DNA of 64,000 bases, from positions 464,454 through 528,453 of the forward strand of contig NZ_PTXL01000009.1 in the NCBI RefSeq assembly GCF_004343775.1, read 5' to 3'. This stretch comes from Burkholderia sp. SRS-46 (lineage in GTDB: Bacteria; Pseudomonadota; Gammaproteobacteria; Burkholderiales; Burkholderiaceae). The notes below the pieces were generated by a model that was given only the letters and a program-made list of their open reading frames with translations, did not search any database and was not told the DNA's origin. The position numbers were made by a program, and so were the translations under genes. The number at the start of each line of letters is the position of its first letter. Position 1 is the stretch's first letter. Positions 33,529-42,557 of this stretch are shown piece after piece.

Positions 33529-34668
33529 TCAGAACGAATGCCGCATGCCGATCCGCACGTCGGCCTGGGTCTGCGTCGTCGACGGCGTGAAGCTGTAGCC
33601 GACCACCGCATCGACGCCGTTCGACGCGCGCAGGTAATCGCCGGAGATGTAGACGTCGGTGCGCTTCGACAGCAGGTAGTGGAGGCCCGCGCTGCCCATG
33701 TTCCAGTGGTGGCCTTCGAAGCGCGTATGCTGGTAGCCCGCGATCAGGCTGAGCGCCGGCGTGAACTGGTACAGGCCGCCGCCTTCGTACGACTGCATGC
33801 GCGACGTGTTGCCGAAGCCCTTGATCGTCGTGTACGAGTAGTTCGCGTCGAGCGTCAGCTTGCCGATCGTGTAGCTCGTGCCGACGCCGAACGTGCCCTG
33901 GCTGTCGACGTTCATCGGCGTGTTCGCGAACAGGTCGGTGCGCGCGCCGGTCACCGGGTCGACGGTGACGGTCTGCTGGCCGAGGAACGTGTGCGTGCCG
34001 ATCATCGCGTACGGGTCGAACGCGTAGATGCCGTGCGGGTTGTTCAGGCGCGTGTACGCGGCGCCGATCGAGAAGTCGCCCTTCGTGAAGCTCGCGCCCG
34101 CGCTCCACGCGCTGTCGCGGTGGAAGCTGCCCGCGACGTTGCCGAACGAATACATGGCACCGAACTTGAAGCCGCTGAGATCGCCCGACATGAATTTCAC
34201 CGAGTTCGGCAGGCGGTCGCCGTTGAAGCGGTCGAAGTCGCCCTGGTGGATCGCGTAGCCGCTGCCCCAGGCCGAGATGTTGTAGATCGACACCAGCTCG
34301 TTGGTGATGTCGAGCTGGTTGCCGAACGACAGCGTGCCCCAGTCGTTCTGCAGACCGACATAAGCCTGGCGACCGAATTCGGCGCCGCCGAAGGTCAGCG
34401 CACCGGTGCCGAGGCGGAAGCCGCTCTCGAGCACGAACACCGCCTTCAGGCCGCCGCCCAGATCCTCGGTGCCCTTGAGGCCGAACCGGTTGCCGTAGGC
34501 GACGCCGTCGTCGAACTTGACCACGTGCGCGCCGCCCGTGTTGTTCACCCACGTCACGCCCGCATCGAGGATCCCGTACAGCGTCACGCTGCTCTGCGCG
34601 TGACCGATGGCGGGTACGCACGCCGCGCATGCAAGCGCGGCTGCCACGGCAAATTTCGATTGCTTCAT
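33529..34668 (-). CDS. Outer-membrane porin, Burkholderia OmpC/Gram-negative porin type
   Basis: A 379-residue trimeric 16-strand general porin. A signal peptide (MKQSKFAVAAALACAACVPA, cut near G-H-A) is followed by Q-S-S-V-T-L-Y-G-I-L-D-A-G, the family hallmark, alternating amphipathic strands, and the C-terminal R-I-G-M-R-H-S-F ending in Phe, which is the BAM signal. The start at 34668 has GGGAGGGTGG upstream. It follows choX in the same direction with a gap of 245 bases and has its own terminator, so it may be a separate unit, though a role in taking up choline derivatives is possible. Confidence 0.92.
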   Translation of the reverse strand: MKQSKFAVAAALACAACVPAIGHAQSSVTLYGILDAGVTWVNNTGGAHVVKFDDGVAYGNRFGLKGTEDLGGGLKAVFVLESGFRLGTGALTFGGAEFGRQAYVGLQNDWGTLSFGNQLDITNELVSIYNISAWGSGYAIHQGDFDRFNGDRLPNSVKFMSGDLSGFKFGAMYSFGNVAGSFHRDSAWSAGASFTKGDFSIGAAYTRLNNPHGIYAFDPYAMIGTHTFLGQQTVTVDPVTGARTDLFANTPMNVDSQGTFGVGTSYTIGKLTLDANYSYTTIKGFGNTSRMQSYEGGGLYQFTPALSLIAGYQHTRFEGHHWNMGSAGLHYLLSKRTDVYISGDYLRASNGVDAVVGYSFTPSTTQTQADVRIGMRHSF

Positions 34669-34913
34669 CGTCGACCACCCTCCCTGACCCATTTGATGGA
34701 AATAACCCATGGTCGTACGCGCAACGTCGCGCGTCGGCCGATTCGTATTCAGACCGTCTGATGGCCTCGGTATTTCGTTTTTCGAAATAGCGCAGCCATT
34801 GGCGAAAAATACAAACCCATATTTCTCATCACCCGTCTGAAGGCGACACCAAATGGTCACGATGCGACCGGTCGGGAAAACACGGAGGGAGGGCGATGGC
34901 GGCGGCGCGCGCG

Positions 34914-35873
34914 TCAACGCCCGTCCAGCGCGGCCCGCACGGCCGGCAGGCCCGGCGCGCCGGCGGCCGTGGTCACGCCGTCGAGCCAGCCGGCGACGAG
35001 CGCCGGGTCGGCCTTCAGCACGCGCTGCGCGGCGAGTGCGGGCGGGGTCTTGTGGTCCAGCATGTCGGCGATCATCCGGTTCTCGATGCCGACCGTGAAC
35101 GTCATCTGCCGGAACAGCCGCGCGAGGTTCGCGCACTGGCCGGCGAAGCCCGCGCGGGCGACCGTGTTGACCGTCGCGCCGCCGTAGTCGGGCCCGAAGT
35201 ACGCGTCGCCGCCGGACAGGTAGGTCAGGCGGAACTTCGTGTTCATCAGGTGCGGCTCCCACGCGAGAAAGACCACCCAGCGCCGCTCGCGCACCGCGCG
35301 CTCGACCTGCGTCAGCATCCCCGTCTCGCTCGATTCGACGAGCGACCAGTTTGCCGCGCCGAGTGCGTGGTCGGCCAGCAGCCGCTTGATGTTCTGGTTC
35401 GCCGGCGCGCCGGGTTCGATCCCGTAGATCTTGCCGCCGAAGCGGTCGGCGTAGCGCTCGAGGTCGGCGAGCGTATGCACGCCCGCCGCCGCGACGTAGT
35501 CGGGCACCGCGAGCGTGAACTTCGCGCCGCTCAGGTTCGCGTGCAGTACGTCGATCGACCGCTCGTCGACGAACGGCTTCACGAGCGGCCCCTGCGCGGG
35601 CATCCAGTTGCCGAGGAACACGTCGACCTGCCCTTTCTTGAGCCCCTGGTAGGTGATCGGCACCGACAGGTTCGCCACGTCCTGCCGGTAGCCGAGCGCC
35701 TTCAGCACGACGCCCGCCATCGCGTTGGTCGCATCGATGTCGGTCCAGCCCGGCCCCGCCATCCGCACGTCGCGGCACGTCTGCGGCTCCGCCGCGTGCG
35801 CCGCCGTGGTGCAAAGGGCGGCGATGCACGCCGCGCCGAGGATGCCTGCTGCTGCGTTGCCCACTCGTTTCAT
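34914..35873 (-). CDS. choX: Choline-binding periplasmic protein (ABC transporter)
   Basis: A 319-residue OpuAC-type substrate-binding protein with a signal peptide (about 1-28, ending T-A-A-H-A). The N-lobe has M-A-G-P-G-W-T-D-I-D-A-T-N-A and the C-lobe has W-E-P-H-L-M-N-T-K-F, typical of choline-specific ChoX proteins; aromatic residues in these segments form the cage for the trimethylammonium group. The ATG at 35873 is preferred over 35885 because GGAG lies at the right distance. It is 34 bases after choline sulfatase in the same operon. No ATPase or permease gene accompanies it, unlike rhizobial choXWV. Confidence 0.87.
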   Translation of the reverse strand: MKRVGNAAAGILGAACIAALCTTAAHAAEPQTCRDVRMAGPGWTDIDATNAMAGVVLKALGYRQDVANLSVPITYQGLKKGQVDVFLGNWMPAQGPLVKPFVDERSIDVLHANLSGAKFTLAVPDYVAAAGVHTLADLERYADRFGGKIYGIEPGAPANQNIKRLLADHALGAANWSLVESSETGMLTQVERAVRERRWVVFLAWEPHLMNTKFRLTYLSGGDAYFGPDYGGATVNTVARAGFAGQCANLARLFRQMTFTVGIENRMIADMLDHKTPPALAAQRVLKADPALVAGWLDGVTTAAGAPGLPAVRAALDGR

Positions 35874-35907
35874 AGCTCGCTCCATCGTCAGTGATCGGGG
35901 TGTCGGC

Positions 35908-37449
35908 TCATGCCGGGCGCGGCACGCGCGGAAAGCGCGCCATCGCCTCGAGCGCGTCGAGTTCGAGGTGGTTGCGCATGTAGCGCTGGCTCGCGTCGGC
36001 GAACGGCTGCCAGTCCCACGCGTGGATGCGCCCGCGCGTGGTCGCCGCGTAATGGAAGCGCCGGCGCCGCTGGCTCGCGAGCACGTCGCGGTGCAGCGCG
36101 GGCAGGTTCCAGCGCTGCGCCGCTTCCGCACGGAATGCCGCGAACACGCCGGCGGCGTGCGGCGCATCGGCGAGATTCTGCAGCTCGCGCGGGTCGTCCT
36201 TCAGGTGGTAGAGCTGGTCGGGGTCGGCCGGGCAATGCACGTATTTCCAGTCGCCGCGGCGGATCATCACGATCGGCGCGATCGCGCCTTCGGCCAGGTA
36301 TTCGCCGAGCGCGACGTCGTGCGCGGGCGCGCCGCGCAGATGCGGCACGAGGCTCGCGCCGTCGACCGGATCGGGCCAGCCGCCGGCCGGCAGGCCGCCC
36401 GCGAGCTCGACGAGCGTCGGCAGCAGATCGACGTGCGACACCGGCCCCGTCACGCGCGCCGCGTCGAAGCGGCCGGGCGCGTGCACGATCAGCGGCACGC
36501 GGCAGCCGCCTTCGAAGAACGTCATCTTGTACCAGAGGCCGCGTTCGCCGAGCATGTCGCCGTGGTCCGACGTGACGATCACGATCGTGTCGTCGGCGAA
36601 GCCGCTTTCCTCGAGCGCCGCGAGCACGCGGCCGAACTGCGCGTCGACGTAGGACGTCGCGCCGTAATACGCATGGCGCGCATTGCGGACCTGTGCGTCG
36701 GTGGGCGGCGTGCGGTCGGTTTCGCAGACGGCGCGCAGCCGCCGCGAATGCGGATCGCTGTCGGCGAGCCCGATGCGCACGGCCGGCGGGTCGATCTCGT
36801 CGTCGCGGTACAGGTCCCAGTATTCGCGGGTGATCGCATACGGATCGTGCGGATGCGTGAGCGACACGACCATGCAGAACGGCCGCGCGTCGAGCCCCGC
36901 CGAGCGCTCGCGCGCAAGGTCGAACAGCTTCTGCCGCGCGGCGAACGCGACCTCGTCGTCGAAGTCGAGCTGGTTGGTGCGCACGCACGGCCCGGCATCG
37001 AGCACCGAGCTCATGTTGTGATACCAGCTCGGCCGGTCCGCCGGGCGCTCCCAGTCGGGCACCCAGCCGAAATCGGCCGGATAGATGTCGGTGGTCAGCC
37101 GCTCCTCGAAGCCGTGCAGCTGATCGGGCCCGCAGAAATGCATCTTGCCGGACAGCACGGTGCGGTAGCCGGCCGCGCGCAGGTAGTGCGCGAAGGTCAG
37201 CGTTTGCGCCGGCAATTCGGCGGCGTTATCGTAGGCGCCGATCGCCGACGGCAGCTTGCCCGTCATCAGCGAGAAGCGCGACGGCGCGCACAGCGGGCTC
37301 GCGCAGTATGCGGCATCGAACACGACGCCTTGCGCGGCGAGCCGGTCGAGCGTCGGCGTGCGCGCGATGCGGTTGCCGTAGGCCGGCAGCGCGAACGGCG
37401 TGAGCTGGTCGGCCATCAGGATCAGGATGTGGGGTGTCGGGTTCGTCAT
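35908..37449 (-). CDS. betC: Choline-sulfatase
   Basis: A 513-residue type I sulfatase that hydrolyses choline-O-sulfate to choline and sulfate. The formylglycine motif is C54-A-P-S-R58 (CxPxR), so the active-site Cys needs conversion by a formylglycine-generating system. Other metal and sulfate residues appear in L-M-A-D-Q-L-T-P (the usual DD/DN site reads M-A-D-Q, as in choline sulfatases), G-K-M-H-F and T-S-D-H-G-D-M-L-G-E. The C-terminal domain with R-R-R-F-H-Y-A-A and H-A-W-D-W-Q-P-F is specific for choline sulfatases. No signal peptide is present, so it is cytoplasmic. It is divergent from its probable LysR regulator. Confidence 0.93.
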   Translation of the reverse strand: MTNPTPHILILMADQLTPFALPAYGNRIARTPTLDRLAAQGVVFDAAYCASPLCAPSRFSLMTGKLPSAIGAYDNAAELPAQTLTFAHYLRAAGYRTVLSGKMHFCGPDQLHGFEERLTTDIYPADFGWVPDWERPADRPSWYHNMSSVLDAGPCVRTNQLDFDDEVAFAARQKLFDLARERSAGLDARPFCMVVSLTHPHDPYAITREYWDLYRDDEIDPPAVRIGLADSDPHSRRLRAVCETDRTPPTDAQVRNARHAYYGATSYVDAQFGRVLAALEESGFADDTIVIVTSDHGDMLGERGLWYKMTFFEGGCRVPLIVHAPGRFDAARVTGPVSHVDLLPTLVELAGGLPAGGWPDPVDGASLVPHLRGAPAHDVALGEYLAEGAIAPIVMIRRGDWKYVHCPADPDQLYHLKDDPRELQNLADAPHAAGVFAAFRAEAAQRWNLPALHRDVLASQRRRRFHYAATTRGRIHAWDWQPFADASQRYMRNHLELDALEAMARFPRVPRPA

Positions 37450-37677
37450 CGTCGGTCGGGTCGGAAAACGGGTCGCGTCGGGATCGCGCGCGCGACGCTT
37501 CGGCAGCCACTTGTCTGCTGAAACGGCGAAGTGCGATGGCCATCGCACGGAACCCCGCGAAACCTCGCTAGAATCGCCGGGCGTCCCGCGCACCGCGTCG
37601 CGCGCACGGTTGCACTATTGCCCGCCGTATCCCGCCCGGGAAGGCATTCGGCCCTTATGGGCCCATTAGAGAGGCTT

Positions 37678-38589
37678 ATGTCGAAACCCGATTCGCTCCC
37701 ATCGATGCAGGCGCTGCGCGCGTTCGAATCGGCCGCGCGGCTCGCGAGCTTCACGGCCGCCGCGCGCGAGCTCGGCTCGACGCAGCCGGCCGTCAGCCAG
37801 CAGGTGTTCCAGCTCGAGGCGGAGCTCGGCGTGCCGCTGTTCGAGCGCAGCCCGCGCGGCGTCACGCTGACCGACGACGGCAAGCGCCTGTACGAAGCGG
37901 TGCGCGCGAGCCTCGACACGCTGCGTGCCGCCACCGCGGCGCTGCGCGCGCGGCGCGAACACGGCACGCTGACGCTCGTCACCGATGTCGGCTTCGCGAC
38001 CTACTGGCTGATGCCGCGCCTCGCGGGCCTGAAGCGCGTGATGCCGGAGGTCGACGTGCGGGTGGTCACGTCGCAGGATTTCGACGTGCAGCGCGACCAG
38101 GCGGACATCGCGATCCTGTTCGGCGATGGCCACTGGCCGTCGTGCACGGCCGCGCGGCTGTTTCCCGAGACGGTCGTGCCGGTCTGCTCGCCGGCGTTCC
38201 GGGCCGCGCATCCGCGGGTCGCGCAGCCCGGCGACCTGCCCGGGCTCCCGCTGCTGCACGTGCAGCCGACGCGGCCGGAGCGCTGGCTGTCGTGGCGCGG
38301 CTGGTTCGACGCGCACGGGCTCGCCGCGCCGGCCGCCGCGCACGGCGTAACGTTCAACAGCTATGCGCTGGTGATCCACGCGGCGCTGCTCGGCGAAGGC
38401 GTCGCGCTCGGCTGGACGCCGCTCGTCGACGAACTGCTGGCGTCCGGCCAGCTCGTGACGCTCGTCGATGCGCCGGTCGTCACGTCGCGCGGCTATTTCC
38501 TCGTGCGGCCGCCGGCGCGGCCCGAGCCCGACGCGGTGCCGGTGTTCCGCCGCTGGCTGCTGGACGCATGCGCCGCCCGCTCCAGGTAA
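37678..38589 (+). CDS. LysR-type choline sulfate utilisation regulator
   Basis: A 303-residue GcvA-like LysR regulator: helix-turn-helix in residues about 10-65 (L-R-A-F-E-S-A-A-R-L-A-S-F-T-A-A-A-R-E-L and T-Q-P-A-V-S-Q-Q), then a sensor domain (T-D-V-G-F-A-T-Y-W-L-M-P-R-L). It corresponds to the choline-sulfate-utilisation transcription factor family that is regularly divergent from betC. The 228-base gap between the two starts is their shared promoter region. The start at 37678 has GAGAGG upstream; an ATG at 37657 is possible. Confidence 0.87.
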   Translation: MSKPDSLPSMQALRAFESAARLASFTAAARELGSTQPAVSQQVFQLEAELGVPLFERSPRGVTLTDDGKRLYEAVRASLDTLRAATAALRARREHGTLTLVTDVGFATYWLMPRLAGLKRVMPEVDVRVVTSQDFDVQRDQADIAILFGDGHWPSCTAARLFPETVVPVCSPAFRAAHPRVAQPGDLPGLPLLHVQPTRPERWLSWRGWFDAHGLAAPAAAHGVTFNSYALVIHAALLGEGVALGWTPLVDELLASGQLVTLVDAPVVTSRGYFLVRPPARPEPDAVPVFRRWLLDACAARSR

Positions 38590-38725
38590 GCCGCAGCCGT
38601 GCACTGACGCGCCGATACCAGCCACACGGCGGGTAAGTTCTATCCGCTCCGAATCTGGCCTGATTTACTTCAGCATCGTGCTTTGCCGCTCACGGCAAGA
38701 CGTATCTACAGACCAGAGGATTCCC

Positions 38726-39595
38726 ATGAGCGACGCCCAACGCCCCGAACAATTCGTCCTGACGCTGTCGTGCCCGAGCGCGGCCGGCCAGGTCGCCGCC
38801 GTCATCGGCTTTCTCGACCGGCATCGCTGCTACGTCGATGCGCTGAACGTGTTCGACGACGATCTCAGCAACCGCTTCTTCGTGCGCTGCGTGTTCCACC
38901 CGACCGACGAAACGCTGGATATCGATGCGCTGCGCCACGAGTTCGCGCCGATCGCCGCCGGCTTCGACATGCAGTGGGCGATCCACGACGTCAACGCGCG
39001 GCCGAAGGTGCTGATCATGGTGTCGAAGCTCGAGCACTGCCTCGCGGACCTGCTGTTCCGCTGGCGGATGGGCGAGCTGAAGATGGACATCGTCGGCATC
39101 GTGTCGAATCATCCGGACTTCGAACCGCTCGCCGCGCAGCACGGGCTGCCGTTCCGCCACTTCCCGATCACCGCCGATACCAAGGCGCAGCAGGAAGCGC
39201 AGTGGCTCGACGTGTTCGAGACGAGCGGCGCCGAGCTCGTGATTCTCGCGCGCTACATGCAGGTGCTGTCGCGGGAAACGAGCGCGAAGCTCGCGAACCG
39301 CGCGATCAACATCCACCATTCATTCCTGCCCGGCTTCAAGGGCGCGAAGCCCTACCATCAGGCACACGCACGCGGCGTGAAGCTGATCGGCGCGACCGCG
39401 CACTTCGTCACCGACGATCTCGACGAAGGCCCGATCATCGAGCAGGTCGTCGAGCGCGTCGATCACGCGCATCGCCCGGAGCAACTGCTCGCGGCCGGCC
39501 GCGACGTCGAATGCATCACGCTCGCGCGCGCGGTGAAGGCGTTCATCGAGCGGCGCGTGTTCCTGAACGGCGACCGGACCGTCGTGTTCCCGTAA
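38726..39595 (+). CDS. purU: Formyltetrahydrofolate deformylase
   Basis: A 289-residue enzyme hydrolysing 10-formyl-THF to formate and THF. An N-terminal ACT domain (residues about 8-90) is followed by the formyltransferase-fold hydrolase domain with the catalytic triad N195, H197 and D233 (N-I-H-H-S-F-L-P-G and L-D-E-G-P-I). The start at 38726 has AGAGGATTCCC. It stands just before the glycine betaine locus, and betaine demethylation loads the one-carbon pool, so PurU may regenerate free THF during growth on methylamines. It has its own terminator. Confidence 0.94.
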   Translation: MSDAQRPEQFVLTLSCPSAAGQVAAVIGFLDRHRCYVDALNVFDDDLSNRFFVRCVFHPTDETLDIDALRHEFAPIAAGFDMQWAIHDVNARPKVLIMVSKLEHCLADLLFRWRMGELKMDIVGIVSNHPDFEPLAAQHGLPFRHFPITADTKAQQEAQWLDVFETSGAELVILARYMQVLSRETSAKLANRAINIHHSFLPGFKGAKPYHQAHARGVKLIGATAHFVTDDLDEGPIIEQVVERVDHAHRPEQLLAAGRDVECITLARAVKAFIERRVFLNGDRTVVFP

Positions 39596-39620
39596 GCCGC
39601 GCAGCCGCACGTATCGACGA

Positions 39621-39656
39621 CGAAGGCCCGACCGGTTCGAACCGGTCGGGCCTTCG
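39621..39656 (+). terminator. Long hairpin terminator after purU
   Basis: CGAAGGCCCGACCGGT (39621-39636) pairs perfectly with ACCGGTCGGGCCTTCG (39641-39656) around TCGA, followed by TCTTGTC. The 16-base stem lies 25 bases after purU. The weak T-run leaves open that it works mainly as an RNA 3' end stabiliser. Confidence 0.75.
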
Positions 39657-39754
39657 TCTTGTCGTGCAGCGCGTTGTCGCGCGAAGCAACCCGTGCGCCG
39701 GACCCGTGTGCGGTTTCCGTGTCCGGCGCGCGATTCGCTCCGCCCGCTATGGGC

Positions 39755-41410
39755 TTACTTCACCCACGCAAAGTAGTACGACAGCCAGATCGTCAGCGCG
39801 GCACCGATCAGTGCCGCGTACGGCATCAGATTCATCCACGCGCCGCGCTTCGGCACCTCGAGCTCCATGTCGCGCTGCATCTGCGCCGGGAAGCGGCCGC
39901 GATCCTGCCAGTAGTGGCGATAGAGGAACACCGGCACGATCAGCAGCATCGCGATCAGGCCGTTGCGCAGCGTGCCTTCGCCCTGCAGGTTCGCGCCCGC
40001 GCCAACGTAGACGAGGTTCGCGTAGCCGCACAGCGCGCCCGCGACGAGCAGCCAGGTCGGGCAGCGGAACGGACGATCCCAGTTGCCGCGGTCCATCCGG
40101 TGGATCCAGCCGGACTGCAGGTTCAGGAACACGAACAGCATGTAGCAGACGTTCGAGATCGACAGCACCGTCATGTAGTCCGACATCATCAGCAGCACGA
40201 GGTTGAAGCCGAGATCGGTCCACATCGCGCGCGTCGGCGAGCCGTGCTCGTTCACGTGCGACAGGTACTTCGGCAGCCAGCCGTCCACCGACGCCTGGTA
40301 CAGCGTGCGCGACGAGCCCATCATCGACGTCATCACGATCAGCAGGATCGACAGCATCAGCATCACGACGACCGCGTTCGCGACCCACGCGCCGCCGCCG
40401 ACGATCTTCGCCATCGCGGCCGCCACGCCGGTGCCGTCGCCGATCGCGGGATCGAGCATCGCCTGCGTGCCGAGCGCGCCCTGGAACGCCATCGGCACGA
40501 GCGTCATCACGACGAGGCACAGCGCGCCCGACCAGAAGATCGCCTTCGCGGTGTCGCGGCGCGGATCGCGGAATTCGCGCGTGTAGCAGACGGCCGTTTC
40601 GAAGCCGTACGACGCCCAGCCCGCCATGAACATCGCGCCGAGCGCCATCACGACGCCCTGCCCGTTCCACGAGCCGAACGTCGACGCGCTCAGGTTGCCC
40701 TGCGCATCGTGGCCGAGCGGCAGCAGCGGCAGCAGGTTCGACATCGGCACGTCGCCCGTCACGAACGGCACGATGCCGACGATCAAAAGCGGCGTGAGCG
40801 ATGCGATGCCGAGAATGCGCTGCGTGCGCGCGGCCTTCGAGGCGCCGCTGTGCTGCAGCTTGAACGTGATGAGAAGCAGGATCGTCGCGATGATGAACGT
40901 CGCGTTGATCCGCAGGGACAGGCCCGGCTTGATGAAGCCGAGGTCCGCGACCTTGAGCTGCCAGTGCAGCACCGCCGCATCGGCGGGAAAGAGGCTCGTC
41001 AGCGCGTAGCTCGCCGCGAGGCCGCACCCGAGTGCGAGCATCGGCGACCACGCGAGCCAGTTGCACCATACGGATACCGGGGCAATCAGTTTGCTGTAAC
41101 GCACCCAGCCGATCGCGCCGTACACCGACGCGCCGCCCGATTTATGGGGAAATAGCCCGGAGATTTCCGCATAAGTCGCGCTCTGGATCAGCCCCATCGT
41201 GATCGCGGCGATCCAGATCGCCCACGCGGGCTGGCCGATCGTCGCGCATACGCCGCCGATCGTGAACAGCACGCCTGCCGGCACGCCGCTCGTTACCCAG
41301 AATGCATCCTTCCAAGTCAGGCCACGATGCAGCGTGTGGCCCGTCGAATCATGTGAGATGGTTGCCTCAACATCACTGGTGCGATTCGCACGCAGTCCTG
41401 CCTGACTCAT
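39755..41410 (-). CDS. APC superfamily amino acid/amine permease
   Basis: A 551-residue transporter with about twelve membrane segments. The first helix region F-W-V-T-S-G-V-P-A-G-V-L-F-T-I-G-G-V has the G-V-P-A-G unwound motif of APC transporters, and P-H-K-S-G-G-A-S-V-Y is the conserved loop after TM2. The start at 41410 has AGGAGG at good spacing. It is the last gene of the betaine-to-serine locus in transcriptional order, 167 bases after the binding protein gene. Candidate substrates are dimethylglycine, sarcosine, choline or a small amino acid; the sequence does not decide. Confidence 0.85.
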   Translation of the reverse strand: MSQAGLRANRTSDVEATISHDSTGHTLHRGLTWKDAFWVTSGVPAGVLFTIGGVCATIGQPAWAIWIAAITMGLIQSATYAEISGLFPHKSGGASVYGAIGWVRYSKLIAPVSVWCNWLAWSPMLALGCGLAASYALTSLFPADAAVLHWQLKVADLGFIKPGLSLRINATFIIATILLLITFKLQHSGASKAARTQRILGIASLTPLLIVGIVPFVTGDVPMSNLLPLLPLGHDAQGNLSASTFGSWNGQGVVMALGAMFMAGWASYGFETAVCYTREFRDPRRDTAKAIFWSGALCLVVMTLVPMAFQGALGTQAMLDPAIGDGTGVAAAMAKIVGGGAWVANAVVVMLMLSILLIVMTSMMGSSRTLYQASVDGWLPKYLSHVNEHGSPTRAMWTDLGFNLVLLMMSDYMTVLSISNVCYMLFVFLNLQSGWIHRMDRGNWDRPFRCPTWLLVAGALCGYANLVYVGAGANLQGEGTLRNGLIAMLLIVPVFLYRHYWQDRGRFPAQMQRDMELEVPKRGAWMNLMPYAALIGAALTIWLSYYFAWVK

Positions 41411-41577
41411 CCAAATCCTCCTGTGATGACTCCGCACAAGAGGCGCAGTGTAACAACTTTTGCGCTTTCTTGCAGAGTCGGAAAAATAATTCCGGGATAT
41501 GACGACGGTTCCGCTTTAATGCTTCGGAATCCTGCTCGTCATTCCCGGACGTCTCGTTGATGTTTTAGTGTGATGAA

Positions 41578-42441
41578 TTACTGCGCGCCTTCCGTCCATG
41601 CGTTCACGCGGTCCGCATGGGCTGCGATCCACGCATCGGCGGCGGCTTCCGGCTTCGAACCGTTCTGGATCGCCAGCATCACGCTGTCGATTTCGCCCGG
41701 CTTCCACTGGAATTTCTTCAGGAACACAGCGACCGGCTTCGCCTTCGTTTCGAGGCCCGGGTTCGCCACGCTGTCGACGTGCTCCGCGCCGCCGAAGACC
41801 TTCTTCGGATCCTCGAGGAAGCGCAGCTTCCATTTCGCGAACATCCAGTGCGGTGCCCATCCCGTCACGATCACCGGTTTTTTCGCGTTCATCGAACGGG
41901 CCAGCTCGGCAGTCATCGCGCTGCCGGAACTCGGCATCAGCGTGTAGCCGAGGCCGTAGCTCTTGATCGCCTCGTCGGTCTTGCGCATCACGCCCGCACC
42001 GGCGTCGATGCCGACGATGCGGCCGCCGAAGTCGCTCTTCTCGGCGTTCAGGTCGTCGATGCTCTTCGCCTTCACACTGTCGGGCACGATCAGCCCGATC
42101 TTCGCGTCGTTGAAGTTCGCGCCGAGATCGACCACCTTGGTCTTGTACTGGTCCCAGTACGCGCCGTGCGTGACCGGCAGCCACGCGGACAGCGTCGCGT
42201 CGAGGTCGCCGCGCGCGACGCCCTGCCACATCACGCCCGCCGCGACCGGCACGAGCTGCACCTGGTAGCCGAGCTTCTTCTCGATGATGCGCGCGGCGAC
42301 GTTCGACGTCGCGACGCTATCGTCCCAGCCCTCGACGTAGCCGATCTTCAACGTGGGTTTCGTGTCGGCGAGCGCCGATGCGCTGAGCGCCACCATCGCC
42401 GACAGCGCGCCGGTCCACAGCAGTTTTCCGAACAACTTCAT
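41578..42441 (-). CDS. Glycine betaine-type periplasmic binding protein
   Basis: A 287-residue OpuAC-family protein with a signal peptide (about 1-25, ending S-A-L-A). Features are L-K-I-G-Y-V-E-G-W-D-D-S at the mature N-terminus, A-A-G-V-M-W-Q-G-V-A-R-G-D-L-D in the first lobe and V-T-G-W-A-P-H-W-M-F in the second, where the Trp residues form the trimethylammonium cage. The start at 42441 has AAAGGAGATC. It lies 116 bases after gbcB, in the glycine betaine locus, so glycine betaine is the likely ligand. It is the third orphan binding protein of this kind in the window. Confidence 0.85.
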   Translation of the reverse strand: MKLFGKLLWTGALSAMVALSASALADTKPTLKIGYVEGWDDSVATSNVAARIIEKKLGYQVQLVPVAAGVMWQGVARGDLDATLSAWLPVTHGAYWDQYKTKVVDLGANFNDAKIGLIVPDSVKAKSIDDLNAEKSDFGGRIVGIDAGAGVMRKTDEAIKSYGLGYTLMPSSGSAMTAELARSMNAKKPVIVTGWAPHWMFAKWKLRFLEDPKKVFGGAEHVDSVANPGLETKAKPVAVFLKKFQWKPGEIDSVMLAIQNGSKPEAAADAWIAAHADRVNAWTEGAQ

Positions 42442-42557
42442 GGTCGATCTCCTTTGAATCGGGCGCGAATGCCCCCATGTCTCTCTAGGTTCTTCAACCA
42501 CAATTCCGCGGTATCGTTGTTTTCCGACGTGCGCTTGCCCAACCGCGACGCCGACGG

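Noticed and set aside
34669..34913. Possible small gene between choX and the porin
   Set aside because: No frame with a start, ribosome binding site and plausible composition; best read as the porin promoter region.
41438..41577. Short inverted repeat TTCCG/CGGAA between the permease and binding protein genes
   Set aside because: Five-base arms with an 11-base loop are expected by chance; no T-run.
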